A stretch of DNA of 61,057 nucleotides, from NCBI GenBank assembly GCA_007280515.1, contig QYPL01000023.1, positions 1 to 61,057 on the forward strand. The letters run 5' to 3'. This DNA comes from Sediminibacterium sp. (GTDB lineage: Bacteria; Bacteroidota; Bacteroidia; Chitinophagales; Chitinophagaceae). Shown in pieces: positions 37,601 to 46,708 of the stretch. A model generated the notes under the pieces. The model had not been told where the DNA came from. It saw nothing but the letters and a program-made list of their open reading frames with translations, and did not search any database. A program made the position numbers and the translations under genes. The first letter of the stretch is position 1. Each line of letters begins with the position of its first letter.

Positions 37601-37608
37601 TAGCTTTG
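37601..37608 (+). promoter_or_regulatory. -7 box of hemW
   Basis: TAGCTTTG is an exact TAnnTTTG match ending 16 bases before the hemW ATG, in the 70-base divergent gap. Confidence 0.55.
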
Positions 37609-37624
37609 TTAGATAACGTTCACC

Positions 37625-38755
37625 ATGGCAGGCATCTACATTCATATCCCTTTTTGCAAAAAAGCCTGTCACTATTGTAATTTTCATTTCTCTACACAAA
37701 CCCAGCATATTGAAGAATTCACCCAAGCCCTAGTAGCAGAAATAAAGCTTCAAAAAAATTATCTAACAGCCCCTATTGAAACACTCTACTTTGGAGGCGG
37801 CACGCCCTCTTTATTAAAGAAGGATGAATTAGAAGTGATTGTTCAAGCCATTCAAGCGCATTTTAATTTAGCTGCCCATTTCGAATTTACCATTGAAGCC
37901 AACCCCGATGATATTAATCCATCCATTGCTGCAGATTGGTTGGCTTTAGGCGTGAACAGACTCAGCATGGGTATTCAAAGTTTTCAAGCAGCCTCTCTTG
38001 CCTGGATGAATAGAGCACATACGGTTGAACAGTCTCATCAAGCTATAAAAATAGTGCAGGCTGCAGGCTTTAAAGATATCAGTGCCGATTTAATTTACGG
38101 CACCCCACATTTATCTGATGAAAATTTAATGGCCGATATTGAAACATTAGTTCAATATAAAGTAAATCATATTTCTTGCTATGCATTAACAGTAGAAGAA
38201 AAAACAGCTTTATTTTCAATGATCGCCAAAAAACAAATAGAAGATATTGATGCTAGAAAGCAAGCGAGACATTTTGAAATAATTATGGACGCCTTAACAG
38301 CCGCCGGATATGAACACTACGAAATATCAAATTTTGCGATGCCGAATTGTAAGAGTAAGCACAATAGTAATTATTGGAATCAAGTGCCTTATTTAGGATT
38401 GGGGCCCGCAGCACATTCATATAATGGAGCCCAGAGACAATGGAATGTTGCCAACAACGCCCTTTATTTTCAATCTATTAAAAATAATCTAGTTCCTTTT
38501 GAACTAGAAAACTTAAGTCTTACTCAAAAGTTTAACGAGTATATGATGATTTCACTTAGAAAAAGCGAGGGCTTCTCCACCGATTATATCCAGGCTGTTT
38601 TTGGAGAAAAATATGCTACAAATACCTTGTCCATTGTTCCTAAGTATATAGCAATGGGGCAACTTGAAACCACTGAGAAGGGATATACACTTACTAAAGA
38701 AGCGAAATTTTTTGCAGATGGAATTGCCAGTGATTTTTTCTGGATAAATGAATAG
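37625..38755 (+). CDS. hemW: HemW-family radical SAM protein
   Basis: This 376-residue protein belongs to the HemW family, once called oxygen-independent coproporphyrinogen oxidase but now viewed as a heme chaperone. The radical-SAM CxxxCxxC motif is Cys11, Cys15 and Cys18, in IHIPFCKKACHYCNFHF. TLYFGGGTPSLL, TIEANPDDI and NRLSMGIQSFQ follow, and a C-terminal HemW-like domain is present (NYWNQVPYLGLGPAAHSY). HemN's extra N-terminal Cys pattern is absent. It converges on gpsA with 17 bases between stops. Confidence 0.94.
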   Translation: MAGIYIHIPFCKKACHYCNFHFSTQTQHIEEFTQALVAEIKLQKNYLTAPIETLYFGGGTPSLLKKDELEVIVQAIQAHFNLAAHFEFTIEANPDDINPSIAADWLALGVNRLSMGIQSFQAASLAWMNRAHTVEQSHQAIKIVQAAGFKDISADLIYGTPHLSDENLMADIETLVQYKVNHISCYALTVEEKTALFSMIAKKQIEDIDARKQARHFEIIMDALTAAGYEHYEISNFAMPNCKSKHNSNYWNQVPYLGLGPAAHSYNGAQRQWNVANNALYFQSIKNNLVPFELENLSLTQKFNEYMMISLRKSEGFSTDYIQAVFGEKYATNTLSIVPKYIAMGQLETTEKGYTLTKEAKFFADGIASDFFWINE

Positions 38756-38772
38756 TAGCGCTACCTTAGAAT

Positions 38773-39786
38773 CTAAACCAATGTTTTTTCAATTTCTTTA
38801 AAACTAGCAGCTGGATCATGCTCTTCCCATAAAATTTGATAGACTGCTTTTATAATGGGTAAATCTACTTGAATGGTATCTTTCATTGCCATAATACACT
38901 TACTTGCATTGTATCCTTCGGCTACCATATTCAATTCTAATTCGGCAGCACGCACTGAATAGCCCTTGCCGATCATGTTCCCAAAAGTTCTATTTCGGCT
39001 GTATAAGGAATAACAGGTCACTAATAAATCGCCTAAATATACCGAGGCGGTATGATTCTTTTTTTCAAGCTCTTTATTATTTGATTGCATAAGAGCAGAA
39101 AGTAAACAGTCCATTTCGTTGGCAGCATTGGCAATAAATACACTTAAAAAATTATCCCCGTATTCTAAGCCGTGTGCGATGCCCGCGCCTAATGCATATA
39201 TATTTTTAGCCACTGCTGCATATTGCACCCCTAAAACATCATTATTAATTCTTGTATTGATATATTCAGTTTCAAAATTAGAAGCAATCATTTTAGTGGC
39301 TGCCGTATCTAAGCCCGAAAAAGTTAAATATGAAAGTTGTTCAGCGGCAACTTCTTCTGCATGGCTAGGGCCCAATAAAGTAAAATAATTTTCTACACTT
39401 ACATTAAACTGTTTCGCTAAATACTCATTCAATAAAATATTATATTTTGGAATAACCCCTTTCACTGCAGAAATTATTTTTTTATTTTTTAAAGCGCTTG
39501 GATCAATGCCTTCTAAGGCAGAAGCAATATGTATGGAAGGAACTGCTATAACAATAATATCTGACTCATCCACTAAGGCCTGAATACTAGCCGTAAAATG
39601 AATTTGACTTATATCGAAATAAGTATTTCTTAAATAATGTGGGTTATGGTGCCTCTTGGTAAAGTAGTCAATATTGGACTGCTGACGCACCCACCAGATA
39701 ATAGGATGACCATTGTCTGTGACAATTTTAGCAATAGCGGTAGCCCAACTTCCACTGCCTATAATACCTATTCGACTATTTTCCAT
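38773..39786 (-). CDS. gpsA: Glycerol-3-phosphate dehydrogenase [NAD(P)+]
   Basis: GpsA (337 residues) reduces dihydroxyacetone phosphate to glycerol-3-phosphate for phospholipid synthesis. It has the NAD(P)-binding start RIGIIGSGSWATAIAKI, the catalytic lysine region SAVKGVIP, the family motif LLGPSHAEEVA, and the C-terminal AVAKNIYALGAGIAHGLEYGDN. Length is typical. Its -7 box (39791-39798) ends only 4 bases before the ATG, the shortest case in the window, so it is probably translated from a leaderless mRNA. A strong terminator lies just upstream. Confidence 0.96.
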   Translation of the reverse strand: MENSRIGIIGSGSWATAIAKIVTDNGHPIIWWVRQQSNIDYFTKRHHNPHYLRNTYFDISQIHFTASIQALVDESDIIVIAVPSIHIASALEGIDPSALKNKKIISAVKGVIPKYNILLNEYLAKQFNVSVENYFTLLGPSHAEEVAAEQLSYLTFSGLDTAATKMIASNFETEYINTRINNDVLGVQYAAVAKNIYALGAGIAHGLEYGDNFLSVFIANAANEMDCLLSALMQSNNKELEKKNHTASVYLGDLLVTCYSLYSRNRTFGNMIGKGYSVRAAELELNMVAEGYNASKCIMAMKDTIQVDLPIIKAVYQILWEEHDPAASFKEIEKTLV

Positions 39787-39790
39787 AATA

Positions 39791-39798
39791 CAAACATA
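39791..39798 (-). promoter_or_regulatory. -7 box touching the gpsA start
   Basis: Minus-strand TATGTTTG, an exact TAnnTTTG match, ends 4 bases before the ATG. With initiation about 4 bases after the box, transcription would begin at or within one base of the start codon. Confidence 0.55.
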
Positions 39799-39809
39799 CG
39801 AAACAAATA

Positions 39810-39844
39810 AAAAAGGGGTGCATTTTTGAAATGCACCCCTTTTT
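39810..39844 (-). terminator. Terminator after the efflux adaptor gene
   Basis: A 16-bp perfect inverted repeat (39810-39825 with 39829-39844) has a GGGGTGCA core, a 3-base loop, and A/T tracts on both sides. It lies 29 bases after the stop of the adaptor gene and before the gpsA promoter, so it separates the two transcripts. It could work in both directions. Confidence 0.92.
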
Positions 39845-39872
39845 AAGTATTTATCTAAAGCTAAATCGCTTC

Positions 39873-41225
39873 TTACTTCTTTTCTTCAAAAAGCTTCTCC
39901 TTCGTTACCACTTTTACAAGGGTTCCGTCTTTTAAGGTCTTACTTACGATACTATAAGGACCTGTAATAACTTCATCTCCCACCTTTAATCCAATGATTT
40001 CAATAAAATTAAGATCCTGAATGTCTGTTTTCACTTTCACCATCTTCACTTTATTATCATTGCCTAGAACAAAAACCACTTCCGATAATTCTTCCTCTTT
40101 CGCATCATTCGCAGGGGCTTTGTCGTCTTTTTTAACAGCACCTACTTTAGTGTCCTTGCCTTGTCCGTCTTTATCTCTTGTGGTTACTGCATTCAATGGA
40201 ACAGTTACTACATTTAGTTTTGATTTTGTTTGTATATCAGCGCTTGCCGTCATACCTGGTCTGAAAGGAAAAATATTATTATCCTTTACTAAATCGGTAT
40301 AGCTTTCTGCAAGTAATCTGATGTGTACTTTATAATTGGCTACTTCAGCAGAAGAACTTGCTGTATTTGCAGTAGAGGTAATAGGGTTGGCAATTTTATA
40401 TACAATGCCTTTAAACTTTCTATTATTATACGCATCTACTTCTACCAAAGCAGTATCGCCTAATTTAACTTTTGTAATATCATTCTCTCCCACATCTACT
40501 CTTACTTCAATACTTTTCATATCCGCCACACGCATCATTTCAGTACCCGTCATTTGAGCAGTACCTACTACACGCTCTCCTTTTTTTACATTCATTAAAC
40601 TAATAATACCATCCATGGGACATGTGATAATAGTTCGGGCTAAATCTTTTTCAGCTCTTGCCAATTGTGCTCTCACCCCTTGAATTTGCGCTTCTCCACT
40701 TTTAATAGATTCTTTTGCTGAATTGTAAGAAGACTCTGCAGAACGAAATGCCTGCTCTGTTTGCTCATATTCTGATCTTGAAACAATTTTATCAGCAAAT
40801 AATTTTTTATAACGCTCGTTGGTAGCCTTGCTATTATCATAAGCCGTTTTCAAGCCACTTAATGCCGCTTTCACATTCTCGTATTGTGCTTTCACTTGAT
40901 TCACACTTGCAGTCACTTGGTCTCTTTGTGAAGAATAAATATCGGCATAAATCTTAGCTAAGACTTGTCCTTTGGTTACCTTGTCTCCTTCTTCAACATA
41001 CAAGTTTACAATTTCACCAGAAATATCTGGACTCACTTTTACTTCCACTTCAGGATATACCTTACCACTTGCATTCACCGACTCGGTAATAGTTCTTAAT
41101 TGTACTTTTTCAGTAGTCACTTCAATGCCATCAGCCTTGCCAATAACGCCTGCTTTTTTTAACCCTACTAAAAGCGCTATAACGGCTACTACTCCAACGC
41201 TTATCCAAATTAATTTCTTATTCAT
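39873..41225 (-). CDS. Efflux periplasmic adaptor (HlyD/MacA-like)
   Basis: This 450-residue protein is a membrane fusion protein linking an inner-membrane pump to a TolC channel. It has an N-terminal membrane anchor (about 5-25), a split lipoyl-like domain (VSPDISGEIVNLYVEEGDKVTKGQVLAKI), an alpha-helical hairpin (about 95-200), the second lipoyl half (ITCPMDGIISLMNVKKGERV), beta-barrel and membrane-proximal domains, and a low-complexity Lys/Asp/Ala insert near residue 350-380. The shape is closest to MacA adaptors. It is 31 bases after the tolC-like gene, but no pump gene is next to them. Confidence 0.9.
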   Translation of the reverse strand: MNKKLIWISVGVVAVIALLVGLKKAGVIGKADGIEVTTEKVQLRTITESVNASGKVYPEVEVKVSPDISGEIVNLYVEEGDKVTKGQVLAKIYADIYSSQRDQVTASVNQVKAQYENVKAALSGLKTAYDNSKATNERYKKLFADKIVSRSEYEQTEQAFRSAESSYNSAKESIKSGEAQIQGVRAQLARAEKDLARTIITCPMDGIISLMNVKKGERVVGTAQMTGTEMMRVADMKSIEVRVDVGENDITKVKLGDTALVEVDAYNNRKFKGIVYKIANPITSTANTASSSAEVANYKVHIRLLAESYTDLVKDNNIFPFRPGMTASADIQTKSKLNVVTVPLNAVTTRDKDGQGKDTKVGAVKKDDKAPANDAKEEELSEVVFVLGNDNKVKMVKVKTDIQDLNFIEIIGLKVGDEVITGPYSIVSKTLKDGTLVKVVTKEKLFEEKK

Positions 41226-41256
41226 TGTATTTATTTTTTACTGCTTATTTTTCTTC

Positions 41257-42717
41257 TTATAATGTTAATGCTTCCCCTTTATAAAACTCCAATAATTTAA
41301 TTCTAAATACATACTCGTATTGAGATGTTTTAAAATTAACTTTCGCTTTTAGGTAGTTATTTTGATTGTTTAATAATTCTATCGTGCCTAATAAACCCAA
41401 CTCATATCTTTTGCTTGCAAACTGGTAGGTTTTTTCAGCAGCGTTCAATGCTTTTTGAGTGGCATTTAATTTATTAAAAGCAACCACCGCGTTGGTATAG
41501 GCTGCGTAAATATCTTGCTTTAATTTTCTTTGCGTATTTTCTTCTTGCAAGGTTACACTTTGCAAATTCAATTTAGATTGCTTGAAGGCAATTTTAGATT
41601 GATTGCCATTGAAAATAGGAATTGACATTTGTAAGCCCACGCTTTGACCAAAATTATTACCTACTTGTGTATTCCATCCATTCCATACTGAGCTCCAATT
41701 GCGGGTTGAGGAAATAGGTGTGTAAATAGGTGATTGAACAAAATATTTAGCATTATTTACACTCACAAATGGCGAAGCAGCAGTGGGGGTAGTAAAACCA
41801 TTCATCTCGTAACCACTTATATAATTGAACTGATTAGAAAAGTTAGAAGTTAAATTGTATCCAAAACTAATAGTAGGATAAAAACTTGCTTTAGCCACCA
41901 AGGTATTTTTTTGTGCTGCCTTCACTCTTAATGCAGCTGCTTTTACATTCGGTAAGTTTTGAGAAGCAAAATTAAATACATAGTCGGGTTGTAAATCGGC
42001 AAAAGATTGCATTTTAATTTGATCAACAGGTTGTGCTACAATATCAAAATTCTTTGAAGCGTCTAAGTTTAATAAGGCCATTAAATTTAATTTGCCTTGT
42101 TGCACATTAGAAATAGCTGTGATATAACTACTGCTATCATTCGCTAATTGCGTTTCTAATTCTAATAAATTTAATTCAGGCAATAGACCTACTTCCACTC
42201 TCTTGCTAGTAGCGGCTAATTGTTCCTTTGTTTGTTGGATTTGAATTTTAGCAATTTCAGTTTGCTCAATAGCCGATAATATTTGTAAATAAAAGGTAGC
42301 TACGTTCAATGAAATATCATTGGCAATAGTTTGCTTATCTGTTTCGCTTGCATACCAGCTTAAACTACTTGCTTCTGCATTATTTTTTAACCTGCCTGCA
42401 TTAAATAATTGCATGCCTCCATTCACTCCAAAATTGTTGTACAAAAATTGAGTGTTAGAGAAGCCATTGGTGGTTGGGTCAATAGAACGACCTAATCTTA
42501 ATCCCATTCCGGTGGAACCACTAATAGTGGGAAGCCGGTTAGACTTGGCTAAATCGGCTTGTAGTTTTGAAAGTCTTGCCTGCACATCTGCTTGCTGCAC
42601 AGAGATATTATGCTGAATGGCATACTCCACACAAGATCTAAGATCCCATTGTGCAGGTTCTTGTGCCATCAAGCTAATGGAAGAGAAAAATAAGCTTATT
42701 GTTATTATGTATTTCAT
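41257..42717 (-). CDS. TolC-family outer-membrane efflux protein
   Basis: This 486-residue protein has a signal peptide ending near MAQ (residue 19) and two repeated coiled-coil/beta halves typical of TolC trimers, such as WDLRSCVEYAIQHNISVQQADVQARLSKLQADLAKS (read in parts) and the matching YELGLLGTIELLNNQNNYLKAK. It forms the outer-membrane exit duct for the adaptor that follows. A -7 box lies 31 bases before the start. The 200-base region upstream holds a weak AT hairpin and no gene. Confidence 0.92.
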   Translation of the reverse strand: MKYIITISLFFSSISLMAQEPAQWDLRSCVEYAIQHNISVQQADVQARLSKLQADLAKSNRLPTISGSTGMGLRLGRSIDPTTNGFSNTQFLYNNFGVNGGMQLFNAGRLKNNAEASSLSWYASETDKQTIANDISLNVATFYLQILSAIEQTEIAKIQIQQTKEQLAATSKRVEVGLLPELNLLELETQLANDSSSYITAISNVQQGKLNLMALLNLDASKNFDIVAQPVDQIKMQSFADLQPDYVFNFASQNLPNVKAAALRVKAAQKNTLVAKASFYPTISFGYNLTSNFSNQFNYISGYEMNGFTTPTAASPFVSVNNAKYFVQSPIYTPISSTRNWSSVWNGWNTQVGNNFGQSVGLQMSIPIFNGNQSKIAFKQSKLNLQSVTLQEENTQRKLKQDIYAAYTNAVVAFNKLNATQKALNAAEKTYQFASKRYELGLLGTIELLNNQNNYLKAKVNFKTSQYEYVFRIKLLEFYKGEALTL

Positions 42718-42748
42718 GTAATGTATTGTTAGAACTCTTTTTACAGTA

Positions 42749-42756
42749 CAAAAATA
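42749..42756 (-). promoter_or_regulatory. -7 box of the tolC-adaptor operon
   Basis: Minus-strand TATTTTTG, an exact TAnnTTTG match, ends 31 bases before the TolC-like ATG. Confidence 0.5.
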
Positions 42757-42917
42757 CTACATAAAGGGCTAGCTCAGTAATTTTTAGACAGACGGAAAAG
42801 GCAAGCGCTGAACAGCAATTAGTAACGATGAAAGGCTATGAATTCCCTTTTTTAATGCATAAATAAAGGGGAGATGGCTATAAAATGGGGTTTGATCGGT
42901 AGGAATTCACTGCAATA

Positions 42918-44243
42918 TTATGTAGAAGGCTTGTAGTAAAAGATTCTATATAATGCCAAAACAATACATAATAATAGAACAGCTGTTAATGCAGAATAGG
43001 GCTTATCAATGACTACTGCACACGCTACTAAGGCATAGGATAATACAAAAACCACACAGAAAATAGGTGTCCATTTTCTTAAAGCCCCTGTGACAGTAGC
43101 ATCGCCTTGTTTTTTGCTTCTTAGTATTAATAAAGTTGCTGCCGAGGTACTCATACCCATACAATCTAAAAAAATACTAAAGCTTAGTACATCGTCTACG
43201 CCTTTACCAAAAAAAGTAACTAGTATGGTGACTATAGCAAATACAGTTAAGCCAGGCACTAAGGCATCAGTTCTAGGATGCTTCCTTTGAAATATAGCAG
43301 GTAAAACTTTATCCTCACTCATGGCAAACATTACACGAGGGTTACTCATTAATATTACATTCACATAGGCAAGCACACTTAGCACCATGGCAAAATCAAA
43401 AACCTTGGCACCAAATTTTCCAAACCAAGCTTCAAATAATAAAGAACCAATGGCATTGGCATTTTTCATTTGATCAAATCCAATGACTTTAATATAAGTA
43501 TAGTTAATGGCTAAATATAAAAATAGCACTAATAGTATACCCACCACAATTCCTCTTTGCATGGTCTTGGCCGACTTTACTTCCGATCCAAAATTGATAG
43601 TTTGTTGATAGCCCCCATAAGTAAAAAATACAGAAACTAAACTTACAAGTAAAAGTAAAGCCCCGTTGGTTCCATCATAAGTATAAATTTTTCCTTCGTT
43701 AATACCGTGTGGAGGAACCGTCACCCCTTTAAACAAAGAAGAAATTAAAAGTACAATTAAAGAAATTTTCACCACCATTAAAATATTCTGTGTGCGACTA
43801 CTTGTTTTTAATCCCAGTAAATTAACAATGTAAAAAAGCCCCACAGAAGCAGAGGCCACTATAATATTGAATAAAGTACCTGAAGGTTGTCCAAATAATA
43901 AATCACTTACATAGTCGGCGCCAATTAAAGCCACTACCGCTAGTGATGCTGCATTACTAATTAAAATGAGTACGTTAATAGTAAAACCTACGCCCGGATG
44001 ATAACAATGCGCAAATACTTTATAATAGCCACCCATCACCGGTAGTCTTTGTCCAATTTCTGCATAAGTGAGTGCTCCAAACAAAGCAATAAGTCCTCCA
44101 ATAAGCCAGGCACTAAAGAAAATAAGGGGCGTACCCGATTTTGCTGCAATAGTAGCAGGAGTTTTAAAAATACCCATGCCAATGACCAAACTCACCACAA
44201 TCATGGTCAGACTAAAAAAATTAATACCCTGCTTTTCTTTCAT
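42918..44243 (-). CDS. APC-superfamily amino acid permease
   Basis: This 441-residue inner-membrane protein has about 12 hydrophobic helices and matches the amino acid-polyamine-organocation family. The start FFSLTMIVVSLVIGMGIFKTPATIA contains the conserved GxGIF substrate-binding loop of helix 1, and LTYAEIGQRLPVMGGYYKVFAHCY (read in parts) is the helix 3 region. The substrate (which amino acid, exchanger or symporter) cannot be told. It is monocistronic and divergent from the riboswitch-controlled btuB. Confidence 0.9.
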   Translation of the reverse strand: MKEKQGINFFSLTMIVVSLVIGMGIFKTPATIAAKSGTPLIFFSAWLIGGLIALFGALTYAEIGQRLPVMGGYYKVFAHCYHPGVGFTINVLILISNAASLAVVALIGADYVSDLLFGQPSGTLFNIIVASASVGLFYIVNLLGLKTSSRTQNILMVVKISLIVLLISSLFKGVTVPPHGINEGKIYTYDGTNGALLLLVSLVSVFFTYGGYQQTINFGSEVKSAKTMQRGIVVGILLVLFLYLAINYTYIKVIGFDQMKNANAIGSLLFEAWFGKFGAKVFDFAMVLSVLAYVNVILMSNPRVMFAMSEDKVLPAIFQRKHPRTDALVPGLTVFAIVTILVTFFGKGVDDVLSFSIFLDCMGMSTSAATLLILRSKKQGDATVTGALRKWTPIFCVVFVLSYALVACAVVIDKPYSALTAVLLLCIVLALYRIFYYKPST

Positions 44244-44332
44244 ATCTAGTCAATGAATTATAAATATAATAAAAATGGGCTAGTTATCAACAGCCCGTTA
44301 GTAATTAAAAACAGATAGGGAAATATTAATGC

Positions 44333-44340
44333 TAGATTTG
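44333..44340 (+). promoter_or_regulatory. -7 box of the btuB riboswitch transcript
   Basis: TAGATTTG is an exact TAnnTTTG match. It ends about 8 bases before the riboswitch begins, so the transcript would start right at the aptamer. Confidence 0.55.
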
Positions 44341-44347
44341 ATTCAGA

Positions 44348-44505
44348 ATTAGGTTCATGCAAATGATTAAAAGGGAACCCCGTTAAAATCGGGGGCTATT
44401 CCCGTAGCTGTGAGTTCGTTGCTGCAAAGCAATTGATGCAAAAAGTCCACTGAAGCAATTTGGGAAGGACGCATCCTAGAAGAACAAGCCAGAAGACCTG
44501 CCTAG
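44348..44505 (+). ncRNA. Cobalamin riboswitch
   Basis: The core of the adenosylcobalamin aptamer is visible: an AAAAGGGAA-type stretch, a CCCCG...CGGGG stem, GCTATTCCCGTAGCTGTGA, then TCCACTGAAGC, GGGAAGGAC, and the B12 box AAGCCAGAAGACCTGCC at 44486-44502. The downstream 185-base leader before btuB holds the expression platform; its switch (translation or transcription) cannot be settled by eye. The remaining 44506-44690 has no gene and no strong terminator. It should lower btuB expression when cobalamin is plentiful. Confidence 0.93.
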
Positions 44506-44690
44506 TTTAAAAAAATCAACAGCTTTCGGGTAAAAAGCAGGGATTGTAAAAAATTAAGGCTGGAAGAATTTGAGATGGTGTGCATTTATTTTTAAGATGC
44601 TAATCTCTTAGGACTATCTCTTTCTACTCCTTAATCAATTATGGTTCTCTTTCTCCAGGAAGCTCATTGTTCACTCAAAAAAACAAAACA

Positions 44691-46643
44691 ATGAGCAAAA
44701 AATTAATCACGCTCTCGGTGTGCCTTATCGCCACCACCCTTGCCTTTGGGCAAACAACTAGTCAACCTATTTTAAAAGACAGTGTTCAAAAAAGAACAGA
44801 CAACACTATTAGCTTAGAAGAAGTTATTGTGACTGCTAACAAACTAGAACAAAAACAAAGCAGTACAGGCAAAGTAGTGACAGTCATTAATGCTGCTACT
44901 CTTCAAGCCAATGCCGGAAGAACGATTGCGCAAATTTTAAACGAGCAAGCAGGTTTGTACTTGCCAGGTAGTTTAAGCAATGCAGGAACGGTGCCTAGTA
45001 TATATATGCGAGGCGCATCAAGTGGACGTACTTTAATTTTAATTGATGGCATGCCCGTGGGCGACCCTTCCATGATTAGCAATGAATTTGATTTAAACTT
45101 AGTGCCTTTGTATTTGATTGAGCGCATTGAAATTTTAAAAGGTGCCCAAAGTACTTTGTATGGTTCTGATGCTATTGGAGGTGTTATAAATATTATTACT
45201 AAAAATAAATCTATTCCCAATTTCTCAGGTGATTTTAGTACAGGTTCTTATGGTACCCGAAAAATAAACTTGCAACATAGCAACACCATCGGTAAATTAA
45301 ATTATGCAGTGGGCTTTGGTAATGAAGCGGCTACAGGTTTTTCTTCTGCTACAGATATAACAGGTAAAAATAATTTTGATAAAGATGGTTATAAGAATAA
45401 TAACTGGTTTGCAAATATTAATTACGCCATCAATCAAAATTGGAATGCAAAAGTTTCTACCCATCAAACAAGTTATAATGCAGACATTGATTATGGCGCT
45501 TTTAAAGATGATAAAGACGAAAAGTTTAATAACACCACAAAAATGACCGGACTTGTTTTAAAATACAAGAAAGAAAAATCTATTTTTCAATTTCAGTACC
45601 AATTAAGTACACAGGACCGTCAATATAAAAACGATAGTCTTGATAGAAAATATACCATTTTTGAAGACAATCAATACATAGGTAAATCTCATTTTGCTGA
45701 TGCGTTCTACTCCACTCCTCTTTCTAAAAATATTCAATGGATTTTGGGTGGCGATTTTAGATACGGGTCCTTTCATCAGACTTACGTTTCTCTAAGTAAA
45801 TATGGCCCCTATAATGATAATTTTAAGGACACTTTTCAATACCAAACTGCCTTATATAGTTCTTTATTAATAAATGATGCATCCAACAAATGGTTATTAG
45901 AATTAGGGGGAAGATTAAATAAGCATAGCCGTTATGGAGCTAATCAAACTTTTACCATTAGCCCTTCTTATAAATTAAATAGACAGGTTCGATTGATGGC
46001 AAGCGCCTCCACTGGATACAAAGCCCCTTCCTTGTATCAATTAAGCAATAACGATGCATTAAAACCAGAACAATCCTTTAATACTGAAATAGGTATTGAA
46101 TATAATAACAATACTGTTTTTGCAAGAGGGGTGTATTATAATAGAACCATAGACAATGGCATTGACTATAATTATATTGATTATAATTTTTTCAATTATA
46201 TTAGGCAAAAAGTAAATGGTACAGAACTTGAATTTAATTGGAAAGCGAATGAAAAAAATAATATTTCTTTGAACTATACTTTAATGAATGGGCAAGAAAC
46301 GAATCAAAATAGGGTGACCACCACCGATACCATTACTTATAAATATTTATTAAAGCGCCCAAAAAATACAGCAGGTATTCAGTGGTCTTTTCAGCCGTCT
46401 CCCAAATTAAATGTCAGCATAGCTGCGAGGTATATAAGTAAGCGCTACGATGTAGGCGGTTACGCCACAGAGGATGTTATTTTAAAAAGCTATACCCTAT
46501 TAAATGCGCATATTCAATATAGCATCCATAAACATTTTATAGTGTATGCAGATGGACAAAATTTAGGTAATACGGTATTTAATGAAATCAATGGCTATAA
46601 TGCCATGGGCCGAATGTTGATGATAGGCCTAAGGATAAAGTAA
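44691..46643 (+). CDS. btuB: TonB-dependent vitamin B12 receptor
   Basis: This 650-residue outer-membrane receptor imports cobalamin using energy from TonB. It has a signal peptide (MSKKLITLSVCLIATTLAFGQ), a TonB-box-like EEVIVTANK, the plug domain (about 45-165, with IRGASSGRTLILIDG-like and YGSDAIGGVINIIT) and a 22-strand-type barrel ending with an aromatic-type C-terminal strand (MLMIGLRIK). The riboswitch makes the substrate assignment strong. I use the ATG at 44691 since the signal peptide starts there. No btuC, btuD or btuF follows. It ends before a strong hairpin. Confidence 0.93.
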   Translation: MSKKLITLSVCLIATTLAFGQTTSQPILKDSVQKRTDNTISLEEVIVTANKLEQKQSSTGKVVTVINAATLQANAGRTIAQILNEQAGLYLPGSLSNAGTVPSIYMRGASSGRTLILIDGMPVGDPSMISNEFDLNLVPLYLIERIEILKGAQSTLYGSDAIGGVINIITKNKSIPNFSGDFSTGSYGTRKINLQHSNTIGKLNYAVGFGNEAATGFSSATDITGKNNFDKDGYKNNNWFANINYAINQNWNAKVSTHQTSYNADIDYGAFKDDKDEKFNNTTKMTGLVLKYKKEKSIFQFQYQLSTQDRQYKNDSLDRKYTIFEDNQYIGKSHFADAFYSTPLSKNIQWILGGDFRYGSFHQTYVSLSKYGPYNDNFKDTFQYQTALYSSLLINDASNKWLLELGGRLNKHSRYGANQTFTISPSYKLNRQVRLMASASTGYKAPSLYQLSNNDALKPEQSFNTEIGIEYNNNTVFARGVYYNRTIDNGIDYNYIDYNFFNYIRQKVNGTELEFNWKANEKNNISLNYTLMNGQETNQNRVTTTDTITYKYLLKRPKNTAGIQWSFQPSPKLNVSIAARYISKRYDVGGYATEDVILKSYTLLNAHIQYSIHKHFIVYADGQNLGNTVFNEINGYNAMGRMLMIGLRIK

Positions 46644-46674
46644 TAGCTAGTAATTAGTTCCACGCTGAATAGTT

Positions 46675-46708
46675 AAAAAAGCTTTGTATCTTCATACAAA
46701 GCTTTTTT
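46675..46708 (+). terminator. Terminator of btuB abutting the marC start
   Basis: A 15-bp perfect inverted repeat (46675-46689 with 46694-46708) has a GCTTTGTAT core, a 4-base loop and a 3' T-run. The T-run ends directly at the marC ATG (46709). It is bidirectional in composition. Confidence 0.88.

Noticed and set aside
42766..42778. tRNA-like string gggctagctcagt
   Set aside because: It resembles a tRNA D-arm, but no matching anticodon or T-arm or acceptor pairing follows, so there is no cloverleaf.
42845..42870. Weak hairpin after the APC permease gene
   Set aside because: CCCTTT pairs with AAAGGG around an ATGCAT palindrome, but the stem is short and there is no T-run on the coding strand, so I do not call it a terminator.
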